Positions 1 through 6,807 of a DNA stretch of 10,956 nucleotides are shown here, piece by piece. The notes beneath the pieces were generated by a model, which made no database searches, was not told where the DNA came from, and was given only the letters and a program-made list of their open reading frames with translations. Every line of letters starts with the position of its first letter. The stretch's first letter is position 1. The position numbers and the translations under genes are program-made. Source of the DNA: Rhodospirillales bacterium (GTDB taxonomy: Bacteria; Pseudomonadota; Alphaproteobacteria; Rhodospirillales; JABHCV01); the NCBI GenBank assembly GCA_016776705.1, contig JADHSW010000090.1, positions 1-10,956 on the forward strand. The letters run 5' to 3'.

Positions 1-34
1 CACTGTCCGCCACCAGACACATAAAAATCGCACG

Positions 35-69
35 ACATCTTAAAGTGTCAAAATGACAACTTTAGATGT
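35..69. repeat. Long bulged inverted repeat (hairpin) beyond tRNA-Gln
   Basis: The arms 35-50 and 54-69 form about 15 base pairs around a 3-base AAA loop, with two single-base bulges (T40 and A59). The inner core reads TGTCA-AAA-TGACA. On the minus strand, in the direction of tRNA-Gln transcription, the hairpin is followed seven bases later by a short T run (GATTTTTAT). It could therefore be a second, back-up transcription terminator. It could equally be a dyad operator for a gene lying to the left of the window. No coding sequence is visible between 1 and 97. Confidence 0.45.
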
Positions 70-97
70 GTAACGACAAACTGAAATAAAACACGCA

Positions 98-120
98 TCC
101 AAGTATTTGACTTACTTGGA
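98..120 (-). terminator. Probable tRNA-Gln terminator hairpin
   Basis: A perfect 8-bp stem (TCCAAGTA at 98-105 with TACTTGGA at 113-120) has a 7-base loop. It begins six bases downstream of the CCA end of tRNA-Gln on the minus strand. The U tract is imperfect: after the stem the minus strand reads TGCGTGTTTTATTTC, so the T-rich stretch starts some six bases late. Position and stem strength suggest termination or 3'-end definition of the tRNA precursor, but efficiency is uncertain. Confidence 0.5.
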
Positions 121-126
121 AGGAAA

Positions 127-201
127 TGGCTGGGGCGGCAGGGTTCGAACCTGCGAATGGCGGCATCAAAAGCCGCTGCCTTACCACTTGGCCACGCCCC
201 A
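127..201 (-). tRNA. tRNA-Gln (anticodon UUG)
   Basis: The minus strand folds as a 75-base cloverleaf including an encoded CCA. The acceptor stem TGGGGCG pairs with CGCCCCA, including the U1-A72 pair typical of bacterial tRNA-Gln. The D arm reads GGCCAAGTGGTAAGGC. The anticodon stem GCGGC/GCCGC encloses the loop TTTTGAT, giving anticodon TTG. The T arm contains GGTTCGAACC. No intron is present. The gene lies 86 bases downstream of ispE and appears to have its own promoter at 222-250. Confidence 0.97.
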
Positions 202-221
202 TCAAGGTGATGGTGGCGCAG

Positions 222-250
222 AACATAGGGCCAAACTCTCGTTACCGCAA
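222..250 (-). promoter_or_regulatory. Candidate sigma70-type promoter of tRNA-Gln
   Basis: On the minus strand TTGCGG (245-250) and TATGTT (222-227) are separated by exactly 17 bases. The expected start site is near 215, about 14 bases ahead of the mature tRNA 5' end. The matches to consensus are 3/6 and 4/6, so the position argues for it more than the sequence does. A small GC hairpin (AGGCC/GGCCT) just upstream, around 250-265, may separate it from ispE transcription. Confidence 0.4.
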
Positions 251-287
251 GGCCCCGAATGGCCTCTTTTCCAGATCACAGGCTCAT

Positions 288-1196
288 CTAGGACAGGCGG
301 TTGATATCGCTTTCCAGCGATCCCGCGCGGACCCACCAGTATGGATGATCGTGGGAGAGCTTCAGGGTTGCGGCGGCGGCTTCGCCGGGACCGGAAAACA
401 AGGCGAAACACGTCGCCCCGCTGCCGCTCATGCGCACCATCTGCGCCCCGTTACAATCCTCAAGCGCCGCAAGGACACTGCCGATGACCGGGGCAAGCGC
501 GACAGCCGCCGGGGTCAGATCATTGTTGCGGGATTGCAATATGGAAACCAGTTCCCCCAAATCCTTTGGCGCATAAACGAAGCGCCCCGGCTTCGAGAAC
601 CCTGTCCCCAGCTTAGCGTGGGTCTTGAAGACTTCCGGTGTCGACACGTTAACCCCGGGATTGACCAGCACAAGCGAACAGGGCGGCAGAGCGGGCGCAG
701 CCGAAAGCTCTTCGCCAATTCCGGCCATGAAGGCTGTGCGGCCATGAAGGCAAACCGGCACATCGGCACCCAGTTCCAGCGCCAATGCCTGCAACACGTT
801 CTTTTCAGGCTTAACCCCCCACAAGCGAATCAGGCCTTTCAACGTCGCCGCAGCATCGGAAGAACCGCCACCGATGCCCGAAGCCACGGGCAGACGTTTG
901 ACAAGTTTCAAATGCGCACCAGCCGATATGCCCGTCAATCGGGACAGGGCGCGGGCTGCCTGCAAAACCAGATTATCAGGCGCGTCCTCAAGCTCAGGCC
1001 CATAAGGACCATCAATTTCAAAAGTCAGATCATCGCTGGCGTTTATCGTTATCGTATCGTGAATACCGGCAAAAGCGACGAGGCTGTCGAGCAGATGAAA
1101 TCCGTCATCCCGCCGGGCAGTGATGTGGAGATACAGATTTATTTTCGCCGGGGCTGCAATGCTGACAGGATTTGCAGATGTCATCGAAGCCGCCAA
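288..1196 (-). CDS. ispE: 4-diphosphocytidyl-2-C-methyl-D-erythritol kinase (IspE)
   Basis: IspE phosphorylates the 2-hydroxyl of CDP-methylerythritol with ATP, the fourth step of the non-mevalonate (MEP) isoprenoid pathway, in the cytoplasm. The 302 residues show the GHMP-kinase layout. PAKINLYL (residues 16-23) carries the conserved lysine K18. The ATP-binding glycine-rich motif PVASGIGGGSSD lies at 103-114, GADVP at 143-147 carries the conserved aspartate D145, and the C-terminal GHMP motif MSGSGATCF lies at 256-264. Length is normal for the family (about 280-300). Two starts are possible. TTG at 1196 sits one base after the stop of the TPR gene and has AAGAG eight bases upstream. ATG at 1184 gives 298 residues but has no clear ribosome-binding site. 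I kept the TTG on that evidence, though an ATG start coupled to the upstream stop is nearly as likely. The gene is probably co-transcribed with the TPR gene. Confidence 0.96.
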   Translation of the reverse strand: MAASMTSANPVSIAAPAKINLYLHITARRDDGFHLLDSLVAFAGIHDTITINASDDLTFEIDGPYGPELEDAPDNLVLQAARALSRLTGISAGAHLKLVKRLPVASGIGGGSSDAAATLKGLIRLWGVKPEKNVLQALALELGADVPVCLHGRTAFMAGIGEELSAAPALPPCSLVLVNPGVNVSTPEVFKTHAKLGTGFSKPGRFVYAPKDLGELVSILQSRNNDLTPAAVALAPVIGSVLAALEDCNGAQMVRMSGSGATCFALFSGPGEAAAATLKLSHDHPYWWVRAGSLESDINRLS

Positions 1197-1197
1197 G

Positions 1198-2946
1198 TCA
1201 TTCGCTCTTTTGTGGAAGAGCGGGCAGACCGTTGATCAATTTGGATTCAACATCGCTGCGCACTTTATCTGTGGGTTCCAGGGTCAGCACCCTTTGCCAC
1301 TGGTAACGGGCCTCGACCTTTCGCCCGACCCGCCACAGGGCGTCGCCCAGATGGTCGTTCAGAATCGGGTCTTCCGGCCTTAGCTCGACGGCGCGTTCCA
1401 TTTCCCTGGCCGATGCATCGAATTCCCCCAGGCGGAAATAGGCCCAGCCCAGGGAGTCGACGATGTAACCATCACTGGGGCGCAGATTGACGGCCTTGTT
1501 GATCATCTCCTTGGCCCTGTCCAGATGCCTGCCCTTATCAACCCATGAATAACCCAGATAATTCAAAACAAAGGGCTGATCGGGTTCAAACTCAAGGGCC
1601 TTCAGAAAATCAACTTCGGCGCGATCCCACTGGTCTGAACGTTCCAGGACGATACCGCGGGCATATAGCAGGGACCAATGATGTGGCATAAGCGTGCCGA
1701 TGCGCTTAAAGGCCCTGTCATAGGCCAGCACCGCTTCATCAAAGCGCTCACGTCCCCGCAAGATATCACCCAGCCTGACAAGAGGATCGCTAAGAGCGGG
1801 TTCTTCTTCGGCCATGGCGTTCAGGGTCCTGACGGCTTCATCGGTTTTATCCAGCGAATCCATATTTTCAGCAGCACGCAACCGCGCAGGCCAGGAATAG
1901 GGCGACGCAGGATCAACCGCTTCATAAACCTCGTTGGCCTTTGCCAACTGGTCTTCCATTTGCAGAATATTGCCCAGCAGAATTTGCATAACAGGAAAAT
2001 TCGGCTGCAGATGCAGTCCCAAACGGGCAAAAATCAATGCCGTTTCCCTGGCGTTCTGCTGGGAGAGGGTCGTGGCGATGCCAAAAAATCCTTCTGCCGC
2101 ACCATCAAGGGCGGAGGCGATAACCGGCCTGGCCGGAGAACCTGACTTCAGGCGGCTTAAGGCCTGGCGCGTAACCGGCGCGCCCGGATTGGTTTTGGCG
2201 AAATCTTCATAAAACGCCTGTGCCTTGGCCGATTGGCCCGTACGCTCGTAAAGATTGCCCAACAACTGGATCACCCGAAGGGAAACCCCGCCCTGCTCCT
2301 TGATTTCATCCTCATAGGATTTAAACGCCGCCTCGTGATCGCCCATGAAATCCTGAATAATCGCCTTGTGAAGATAATAAAGGGTCTTCGTCCCATCCCT
2401 CATAAGGGGTTCAAGGGCCGCCAACGCCTGCTCCACGCCCTCGCCCAACGCCACGGAGGTCCAGGCCGCCATCAGGGGACCCATATAATTATTCAGGCCG
2501 CTTTCGGGAAGCCTGGTAATTTTTTCCTTTGCCTCATCAAAATGACCCTTTTTCAGGTCATCAACAATCAGCGTTAGCCCGGCAATGGGGGAATCGTCGT
2601 TATTCACCAGAACCTTTTTAGCCAATGGGACGGCTTCATCAATGTTGCCTTCACTTGCCATCATGATAAATGTCCGGCGCAACAGATCCGGCGTGTCGGG
2701 TGAAAGCTCCAGGGCTTTGCTTAAATATTTGGCAGCGCCCGGCATATCGCGATTTGCCTGACCATGGCGACCGGCCAGATAGTTTCCGGACAGGGACGTT
2801 CCGCCAGAGACCGCTTCCCCGATGGTGTCTTTCGTGTGCTCGATATCCAGACTATCGGATGCGCAAGCCGTCGGCAGCAGCAACGCCAGCAAGGCGACCC
2901 CGACGGGCCTGGAGAGTCTGGGAATAAATTTCAAAGCCATTCTCAT
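1198..2946 (-). CDS. Exported TPR-repeat protein upstream of ispE
   Basis: This 582-residue protein has a positively charged N-terminus and a hydrophobic segment (about residues 14-28) ending in LLLPTAC, so it is exported. C28 could be a lipidated cysteine, although the residues before it (P-T-A) are not a textbook lipobox. The rest is mostly alpha-helical tetratricopeptide repeats. They are clearest at about 425-570, with paired-helix units such as the one containing LNYLGYSWVDKG, then VDSLGWAYFRLGEFD and NDHLGDALWRVGR. TPR proteins act as protein-interaction scaffolds. The partner is unknown here; a role in envelope assembly would be inference only. Conserved pairing with ispE is, as I recall, common in alphaproteobacteria, but function does not follow from it. 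A second in-frame ATG lies two codons in (2940). No strong Shine-Dalgarno is visible. ispE follows at once. Confidence 0.9.
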   Translation of the reverse strand: MRMALKFIPRLSRPVGVALLALLLPTACASDSLDIEHTKDTIGEAVSGGTSLSGNYLAGRHGQANRDMPGAAKYLSKALELSPDTPDLLRRTFIMMASEGNIDEAVPLAKKVLVNNDDSPIAGLTLIVDDLKKGHFDEAKEKITRLPESGLNNYMGPLMAAWTSVALGEGVEQALAALEPLMRDGTKTLYYLHKAIIQDFMGDHEAAFKSYEDEIKEQGGVSLRVIQLLGNLYERTGQSAKAQAFYEDFAKTNPGAPVTRQALSRLKSGSPARPVIASALDGAAEGFFGIATTLSQQNARETALIFARLGLHLQPNFPVMQILLGNILQMEDQLAKANEVYEAVDPASPYSWPARLRAAENMDSLDKTDEAVRTLNAMAEEEPALSDPLVRLGDILRGRERFDEAVLAYDRAFKRIGTLMPHHWSLLYARGIVLERSDQWDRAEVDFLKALEFEPDQPFVLNYLGYSWVDKGRHLDRAKEMINKAVNLRPSDGYIVDSLGWAYFRLGEFDASAREMERAVELRPEDPILNDHLGDALWRVGRKVEARYQWQRVLTLEPTDKVRSDVESKLINGLPALPQKSE

Positions 2947-3000
2947 ATTTTTTGGGCACAGGAACCGAGTGTAACCGAGGCTAACGCAAGATCAAACCCG

Positions 3001-4641
3001 TTACATGTTGGGATAATTCGGACCGCCGCCGCCTTCTGGCACAATCCAGTGAATATTCTGGGTCGGGTCCTTGATGTCACAGGTTTTACAGTGCACGCAG
3101 TTCTGGGAGTTAATCTGCAATCTATGCTCACCGTTTTCTTCCAGGTATTCATACACACCGGCCGGGCAGAACCGCTGCTCGGGTCCATCATAATCAGCCA
3201 GATTGACGGATACGGGTACCGAAGCGTCCTTGAGGGTCAAATGGCATGGCTCGTCTTCACGGTGATTTGTGTTCGAGATGAAAACAGAACTGAGCTTGTC
3301 GAACGTCAAAATGCCGTCAGGCTTGGGATAGTCGATCGGTTTAGCCTGGTCTTTTTTCAGCAGCGTCTTGTTGTCGATATGGCCGTGCTTAAAGGTCCAC
3401 GGGGCATTGCCGCCCAGCAACATCTGATCGAACCCGGTATAGATCGAGCCAATTATCAAGCCCCACTTGAAAGACGGGCGCACATTGCGGGCCTTGTGCA
3501 ATTCCTTTTGCACCCACGACGCCTTGAAGGCGTCGCCGTACGTGACAAGTTCCTTCATGGGCTCTTCATCGGCCAGCGCCTTGAAAGCCGCTTCGGCCGC
3601 CAGCATGCCTGACTTCATGGCCGTATGGGTGCCCTTGATCTTGGGGGTGTTCAAGGTCCCTGCATCATCGCCGATCAGAACGCCGCCGGGGAAGGTCAGT
3701 TTTGGCAGACATTGAATGCCACCTTCGTTCAAGGCCCGCGCGCCATAGGAAATGCGGCGACCCCCTTCGAAGGTGTCGCGAATATTTGGATGGGTTTTAT
3801 AGCGCTGAAACTCTTCAAACGGGCTCATGTACGGGTTTTTGTAATCCAGCCCGATGACAAAGCCGACGGCAACCTGATTGTCTTCCAGATGATACAGGAA
3901 CGAGCCCCCGTAGGTGTTCTTGTCAAGGGGCCAGCCCGCCGTGTGAACGACCAGTCCGGGCATGTGTTTGGACGGATCAACCTCCCAAAGCTCCTTGATG
4001 CCAATACCGTGGGTTTGTGGCTCCACATCCTTGGTCAGCCCGAAGCGTTCTTTAAGTTCCTTGCCCAGATGGCCACGGCAGCCTTCAGCGAAAAAGGTGT
4101 AACGGGCATGCAACTCCATACCCGGTTCGTGATTGGGACCGGGTGTCCCGTCAGCCATCAGGCCCATATCGCCGGTGGCAATGCCCTTGACCGCCCCGTC
4201 TTCGTGATACAGGACTTCGGCGGCGGCAAAGCCCGGATAGACTTCCACTTCCAGGGCTTCGGCCTGTTCACCAAGCCAGCGACAGAAATTGCCAAGGCTG
4301 ATGATGTAGTTACCGTGGTTCTTCATGGCCGGGGGCAGGAACATCTTTGGCGTCGCGATGGATCCGGTTTCGCTCAGGAACAGGATTTTTTCGTCCGTCA
4401 CCGGGGTATTCAGGGGCGCGCCCTTGTCTTTCCAGTCGGGAACCAGTTCATCCAGTGCGCGGGTTTCAAGCACCGCCCCCGACAGGATATGGGCGCCGAT
4501 TTCCGATCCCTTTTCGACAACGCAAACAGTGATCTCCTGATCATTCTCGGTGGCCAGTTGCTTGAGCCTGATCGCAGCGGAAAGGCCCGATGGGCCGCCA
4601 CCGACAATCACCACATCGAATTCCATTGATTCCCGTTCCAT
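3001..4641 (-). CDS. Electron transfer flavoprotein-ubiquinone oxidoreductase (ETF-QO)
   Basis: ETF-QO takes electrons from reduced ETF, which collects them from acyl-CoA and other dehydrogenases, and passes them to ubiquinone at the inner membrane. From the chosen ATG it has 546 residues, normal for the family. The N-terminal Rossmann FAD motif DVVIVGGGPSGLSAA starts at residue 9. A second flavin motif IGDDAG lies at 323-328. The C-terminus binds a 4Fe-4S cluster: C492 (FCPAGVYEY), C515, C518 and C521 (NCVHCKTCD), the same spacing pattern as the mitochondrial enzyme. The reading frame stays open upstream to a TTG at 4665, but the ATG at 4641 has GGAG eight bases before it and is clearly the better start. 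The TPR gene begins 54 bases downstream on the same strand, so joint transcription is possible. The gene is divergent from the glycosylase gene, with about 150 bases between them. Confidence 0.97.
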   Translation of the reverse strand: MERESMEFDVVIVGGGPSGLSAAIRLKQLATENDQEITVCVVEKGSEIGAHILSGAVLETRALDELVPDWKDKGAPLNTPVTDEKILFLSETGSIATPKMFLPPAMKNHGNYIISLGNFCRWLGEQAEALEVEVYPGFAAAEVLYHEDGAVKGIATGDMGLMADGTPGPNHEPGMELHARYTFFAEGCRGHLGKELKERFGLTKDVEPQTHGIGIKELWEVDPSKHMPGLVVHTAGWPLDKNTYGGSFLYHLEDNQVAVGFVIGLDYKNPYMSPFEEFQRYKTHPNIRDTFEGGRRISYGARALNEGGIQCLPKLTFPGGVLIGDDAGTLNTPKIKGTHTAMKSGMLAAEAAFKALADEEPMKELVTYGDAFKASWVQKELHKARNVRPSFKWGLIIGSIYTGFDQMLLGGNAPWTFKHGHIDNKTLLKKDQAKPIDYPKPDGILTFDKLSSVFISNTNHREDEPCHLTLKDASVPVSVNLADYDGPEQRFCPAGVYEYLEENGEHRLQINSQNCVHCKTCDIKDPTQNIHWIVPEGGGGPNYPNM

Positions 4642-4789
4642 CGAAAGATCTCCTAGCGTGCGCAAAATACTTAAAACAGCCTAATTCAATTTCCAGACTC
4701 TACAAGCAGCCTGAGCGACAGAATGTAACCGGGGAACGACCCTCATTGGAAGGTTCAATTTGATCCGGATGTAGGCTAGTCTCGCTGCC

Positions 4790-5614
4790 ATGATAGAGAA
4801 CCTTTCCACGGCGGAAATTCTGCGCTGGCAATTAGAGGCCGGTGTCGATGAAACCATTGGCAATGAGCCAATCAACCACTTCAATGAAGTTGCGCCGGTG
4901 AAAGCCCCAATTGTGGCGGTCAAGACCGAAAGTTCGGCCCCCAAAGCCCGCTCACAGGCGGTGGCGGACAGGCCCCGCACGCAGCAGGGGCCGGCTGTGG
5001 CTGAAAAATTGCTGCATGATGCCTGTGAAATAGCCGCCGCCGCAAAATCCGTCGATGAGCTAAAACGGGCTCTGGCGGATTACGATGGTTGCGCATTGAA
5101 AAAAACCGCCACCAATCTTGTCTTTGGCGACGGCAACCCCAGGGCAAAAGTCGTTCTGATCGGCGAGGGGCCGGGGGCCGAGGAAGATCGCATGGGCCTT
5201 CCCTTCGTTGGTCCCAGCGGGCAATTGCTCGACAAAATGCTGGCGTCCATCGGCCTTGATCGCGAACAGGTCTACATTTCCAATACCGTCTTTTGGCGAC
5301 CACCCGGCAATCGCACGCCGACAACGGCTGAAACTGCCTTGTGCCTGCCCTTTGTCGAACGCCTGATGGAACTGATCGACCCGGAAATCCTGATCACGCT
5401 TGGCGGTCCGGCAACCAAGGCGATGCTTGCGGAAACCGCAGGCGTCGGCCGCTTGCGCGGCAAATGGTTCACCTATTCGACACCAAAACTGTCGCGCCCC
5501 GTTCAGGCGACGGCAATGTTCCATCCTGCCTACCTGTTACGATCCCCCGCCCATAAGCGCGAGGCCTGGCGTGACCTGCTTATGATCCGCGACAAGCTAG
5601 ATGAGTTGACTTAG
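4790..5614 (+). CDS. Uracil-DNA glycosylase, family 4-like, reduced Fe-S cysteines
   Basis: The enzyme should remove uracil (from cytosine deamination or dUTP incorporation) from DNA in base excision repair. The 274 residues have a poorly conserved N-terminal extension (1-90). The UDG superfamily fold follows: the water-activating motif GEGPGAEED at 125-133, the uracil-pocket segment LPFVGPSGQLLD at 137-148, NRTP at 174-177, and the intercalation motif HPAYLLR at 245-251. Family 4 enzymes normally use four cysteines for a 4Fe-4S cluster. Here only C101 (in CALKKT) and C185 (in LCLPF) are at the expected places; the partners appear as K104 and W169. The cluster is probably absent or altered. 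The start is ATG 4790; I see no convincing Shine-Dalgarno and no clear promoter in 4642-4789. The stop codon overlaps that of the convergent cbtA gene by four bases. Confidence 0.93.
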   Translation: MIENLSTAEILRWQLEAGVDETIGNEPINHFNEVAPVKAPIVAVKTESSAPKARSQAVADRPRTQQGPAVAEKLLHDACEIAAAAKSVDELKRALADYDGCALKKTATNLVFGDGNPRAKVVLIGEGPGAEEDRMGLPFVGPSGQLLDKMLASIGLDREQVYISNTVFWRPPGNRTPTTAETALCLPFVERLMELIDPEILITLGGPATKAMLAETAGVGRLRGKWFTYSTPKLSRPVQATAMFHPAYLLRSPAHKREAWRDLLMIRDKLDELT

Positions 5615-6315
5615 TCAGGCGCTGATCTTTCGCCCAACTTGCTGAAGAAAAGGCCGGATAAATAACCCATCATCACCCAGAACACGGCACTGAGGACAAT
5701 CGACGACGCTGCAAACCGCGCCGCCAGTTCAGGCGGCAATTGTGAATCAATTGCGTTCAGCGGTGGCGCCCCCCAAAGATGAGGCAAAACCATAAGCACT
5801 GCCCCCAACGCCTTGATAACGAATGACTTGCCGAACGCCATGCTACCAAGACCAGCGCCACTTAGCAGGACCGTCAGCAACCACCAGATCTGTGCCGCCT
5901 GCTCGTCAGGGGTCGGCATTCCTGGTGCACCCGGAGGCAACCCAAGAGCCGGAGCCAGGGTAAAGACAGAAAAACCGGCAACGCCCCACATCACTCCGCG
6001 CCGGGCACTGAGTGCAGGTAAATCGAATGAAAGCCCGACCACCAACAACAAGGCAAAACCAATACCTGCGCCGCAATTCGCGAGAAGTGTATAGAGTTGT
6101 CTCTCAAGTCCGTCTTCCGGGGCCCATGGCGCCCAGGATGGCTGGGCCGTCGCATCGCCATGGGAGTGGCCGTCATGATTGTGGGCTGGAGCGACCTCTT
6201 CGAAGGTCTCCGCTTCAAGAATCAGCGGGGCGGTGATGAAGGATTGAAGTCCCGTGATCAGGACAGCCGAAAGCAGGCCCGCGGCCAGGGCCGCAGCAAA
6301 CATTCTGAAAACCAT
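5611..6315 (-). CDS. cbtA: CbtA family cobalt transporter subunit
   Basis: CbtA is an inner-membrane protein predicted to take up cobalt for B12 synthesis together with the small CbtB subunit. The 234 residues contain about six hydrophobic segments: roughly 5-27, 77-97, 107-126, 143-162, 164-180 and 200-225. The CbtA-type segment LPHLWGAP lies at 177-184. A histidine-rich stretch (H45, H47, H50, H52) lies in the first long hydrophilic loop and may bind metal. The start is ATG 6315, preceded six bases upstream by the purine-rich AGGGG. cbtB ends 16 bases earlier, so the two genes form one transcript under the upstream cobalamin riboswitch. The TAA stop overlaps the stop of the convergent glycosylase gene. 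Cobalt as substrate is inferred from the family and the riboswitch; no residue seen here proves it. Confidence 0.93.
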   Translation of the reverse strand: MVFRMFAAALAAGLLSAVLITGLQSFITAPLILEAETFEEVAPAHNHDGHSHGDATAQPSWAPWAPEDGLERQLYTLLANCGAGIGFALLLVVGLSFDLPALSARRGVMWGVAGFSVFTLAPALGLPPGAPGMPTPDEQAAQIWWLLTVLLSGAGLGSMAFGKSFVIKALGAVLMVLPHLWGAPPLNAIDSQLPPELAARFAASSIVLSAVFWVMMGYLSGLFFSKLGERSAPD

Positions 6316-6331
6316 GGATTTCCCCTATGGG

Positions 6332-6514
6332 TTAGTGGCAGGGAAAAGCCAGTGTATGGCGGGTATCGTGGGCGGCGTTATGGACCGGCGTAGAATAGGC
6401 GAAGCCGACCGTAAACAGAATAGCCGCGCCAAAAACAAGGGCGAGAACCCGTGCCTTTGTCGTTTCAGTGACGGTAACGTCGGATGCCGGGGCATAAGTC
6501 GTGTTGTTATTCAT
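6332..6514 (-). CDS. cbtB: CbtB small cobalt transporter subunit
   Basis: This 60-residue protein has one membrane segment (about 23-41, ALVFGAAILFTVGFAYS). It ends with the family's histidine-rich tail, HNAAHDTRH at 45-53 and FPCH at 57-60, in which H45, H49, H53, C59 and H60 are potential metal ligands. CbtB acts with CbtA in predicted cobalt import. The ATG at 6514 has an excellent ribosome-binding site, AAAGGAG, seven bases upstream. A 6-bp hairpin lies directly before that site, which fits riboswitch control of translation start. cbtA follows after 16 bases. Confidence 0.95.
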   Translation of the reverse strand: MNNNTTYAPASDVTVTETTKARVLALVFGAAILFTVGFAYSTPVHNAAHDTRHTLAFPCH

Positions 6515-6528
6515 GCATATTCTCCTTT

Positions 6529-6546
6529 GCTATCTCACCCGATAGC
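6529..6546 (-). promoter_or_regulatory. Riboswitch expression-platform hairpin next to the cbtB RBS
   Basis: On the minus strand GCTATC (6541-6546) and GATAGC (6529-6534) form a perfect 6-bp stem with loop GGGTGA. The stem ends one base before AAAGGAG, the cbtB ribosome-binding site. There is no U tract after it, so control of translation is more likely than termination. CTCA just upstream can also pair with TGAG inside the element, giving an alternative fold. The loop can pair with UUACCU in the aptamer (6639-6644). Confidence 0.55.
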
Positions 6547-6561
6547 CATGAGTTAAGTTCC

Positions 6562-6698
6562 TGTGTGGCAGGTATTCTGGCTTAGGCGCTCAAGCACCTT
6601 CACAGTTGCGGGGGCAGCTACGGAATAGACTCCTTGATAGGTAAGCCGACCGTATTCCCTATTCGTCCCGAAGGCTGTGCCTATACGGGAACCACACA
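6562..6698 (-). ncRNA. Cobalamin riboswitch aptamer
   Basis: The minus strand carries the main conserved parts of the cobalamin aptamer in the right order. P1 is closed by a perfect TGTGTGG/CCACACA pairing (6692-6698 with 6562-6568). A P2 hairpin with AGGC-ACA-GCCT follows. Then come AATAGGGAA (6655-6663), a P4 helix ACGG/CCGT, the core GCTGCCCCCGCAACTGTGA (6600-6618), a hairpin AGGTGC-TTGA-GCGCCT, and the B12 box AGCCAGAATACCTGCC (6567-6582). At about 137 bases it is a compact version. It precedes cbtB by 47 bases, so bound cobalamin should repress cobalt uptake. Confidence 0.95.
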
Positions 6699-6706
6699 CT
6701 GCATTC

Positions 6707-6735
6707 TTGGTACAGGACAACGAGACCCGCAGCAA
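6707..6735 (-). promoter_or_regulatory. Candidate promoter of the riboswitch-cbtBA transcript
   Basis: On the minus strand TTGCTG (6730-6735) and TACCAA (6707-6712) are spaced by 17 bases. The start site would fall near 6700, just before the first base of riboswitch stem P1. The match to consensus is only 3/6 for each hexamer, so the call rests mainly on the position. Confidence 0.3.
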
Positions 6736-6807
6736 GAAAGAATCCGGTATTTAATAAAAAATCGTTATATGCTTATTGTTATTAGGGTTTTGAAAAGGAT
6801 CCAATCG

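Noticed and set aside
126..1235. A 369-codon plus-strand open frame across tRNA-Gln and ispE
   Set aside because: It is antisense to ispE and to a tRNA, its translation is rich in R, Q and H without domain character, and ispE explains the DNA fully.
3625..4629. A 334-codon plus-strand open frame opposite ETF-QO
   Set aside because: It is antisense to a gene with complete FAD and Fe-S motifs; the long frame comes from codon bias on the real strand.
4642..4665. Upstream TTG start for ETF-QO
   Set aside because: The GGAG site for the ATG at 4641 lies inside this stretch, so the extra eight residues are probably not translated.
6553..6735. A 60-codon minus-strand frame over the riboswitch
   Set aside because: It coincides with the conserved aptamer parts and has no ribosome-binding site; the bases are explained by RNA structure.
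6634..6807. Longer start for the unknown protein within the riboswitch region
   Set aside because: It would run antisense through the aptamer. The TTG at 6808 has a good Shine-Dalgarno and gives a natural N-terminus.
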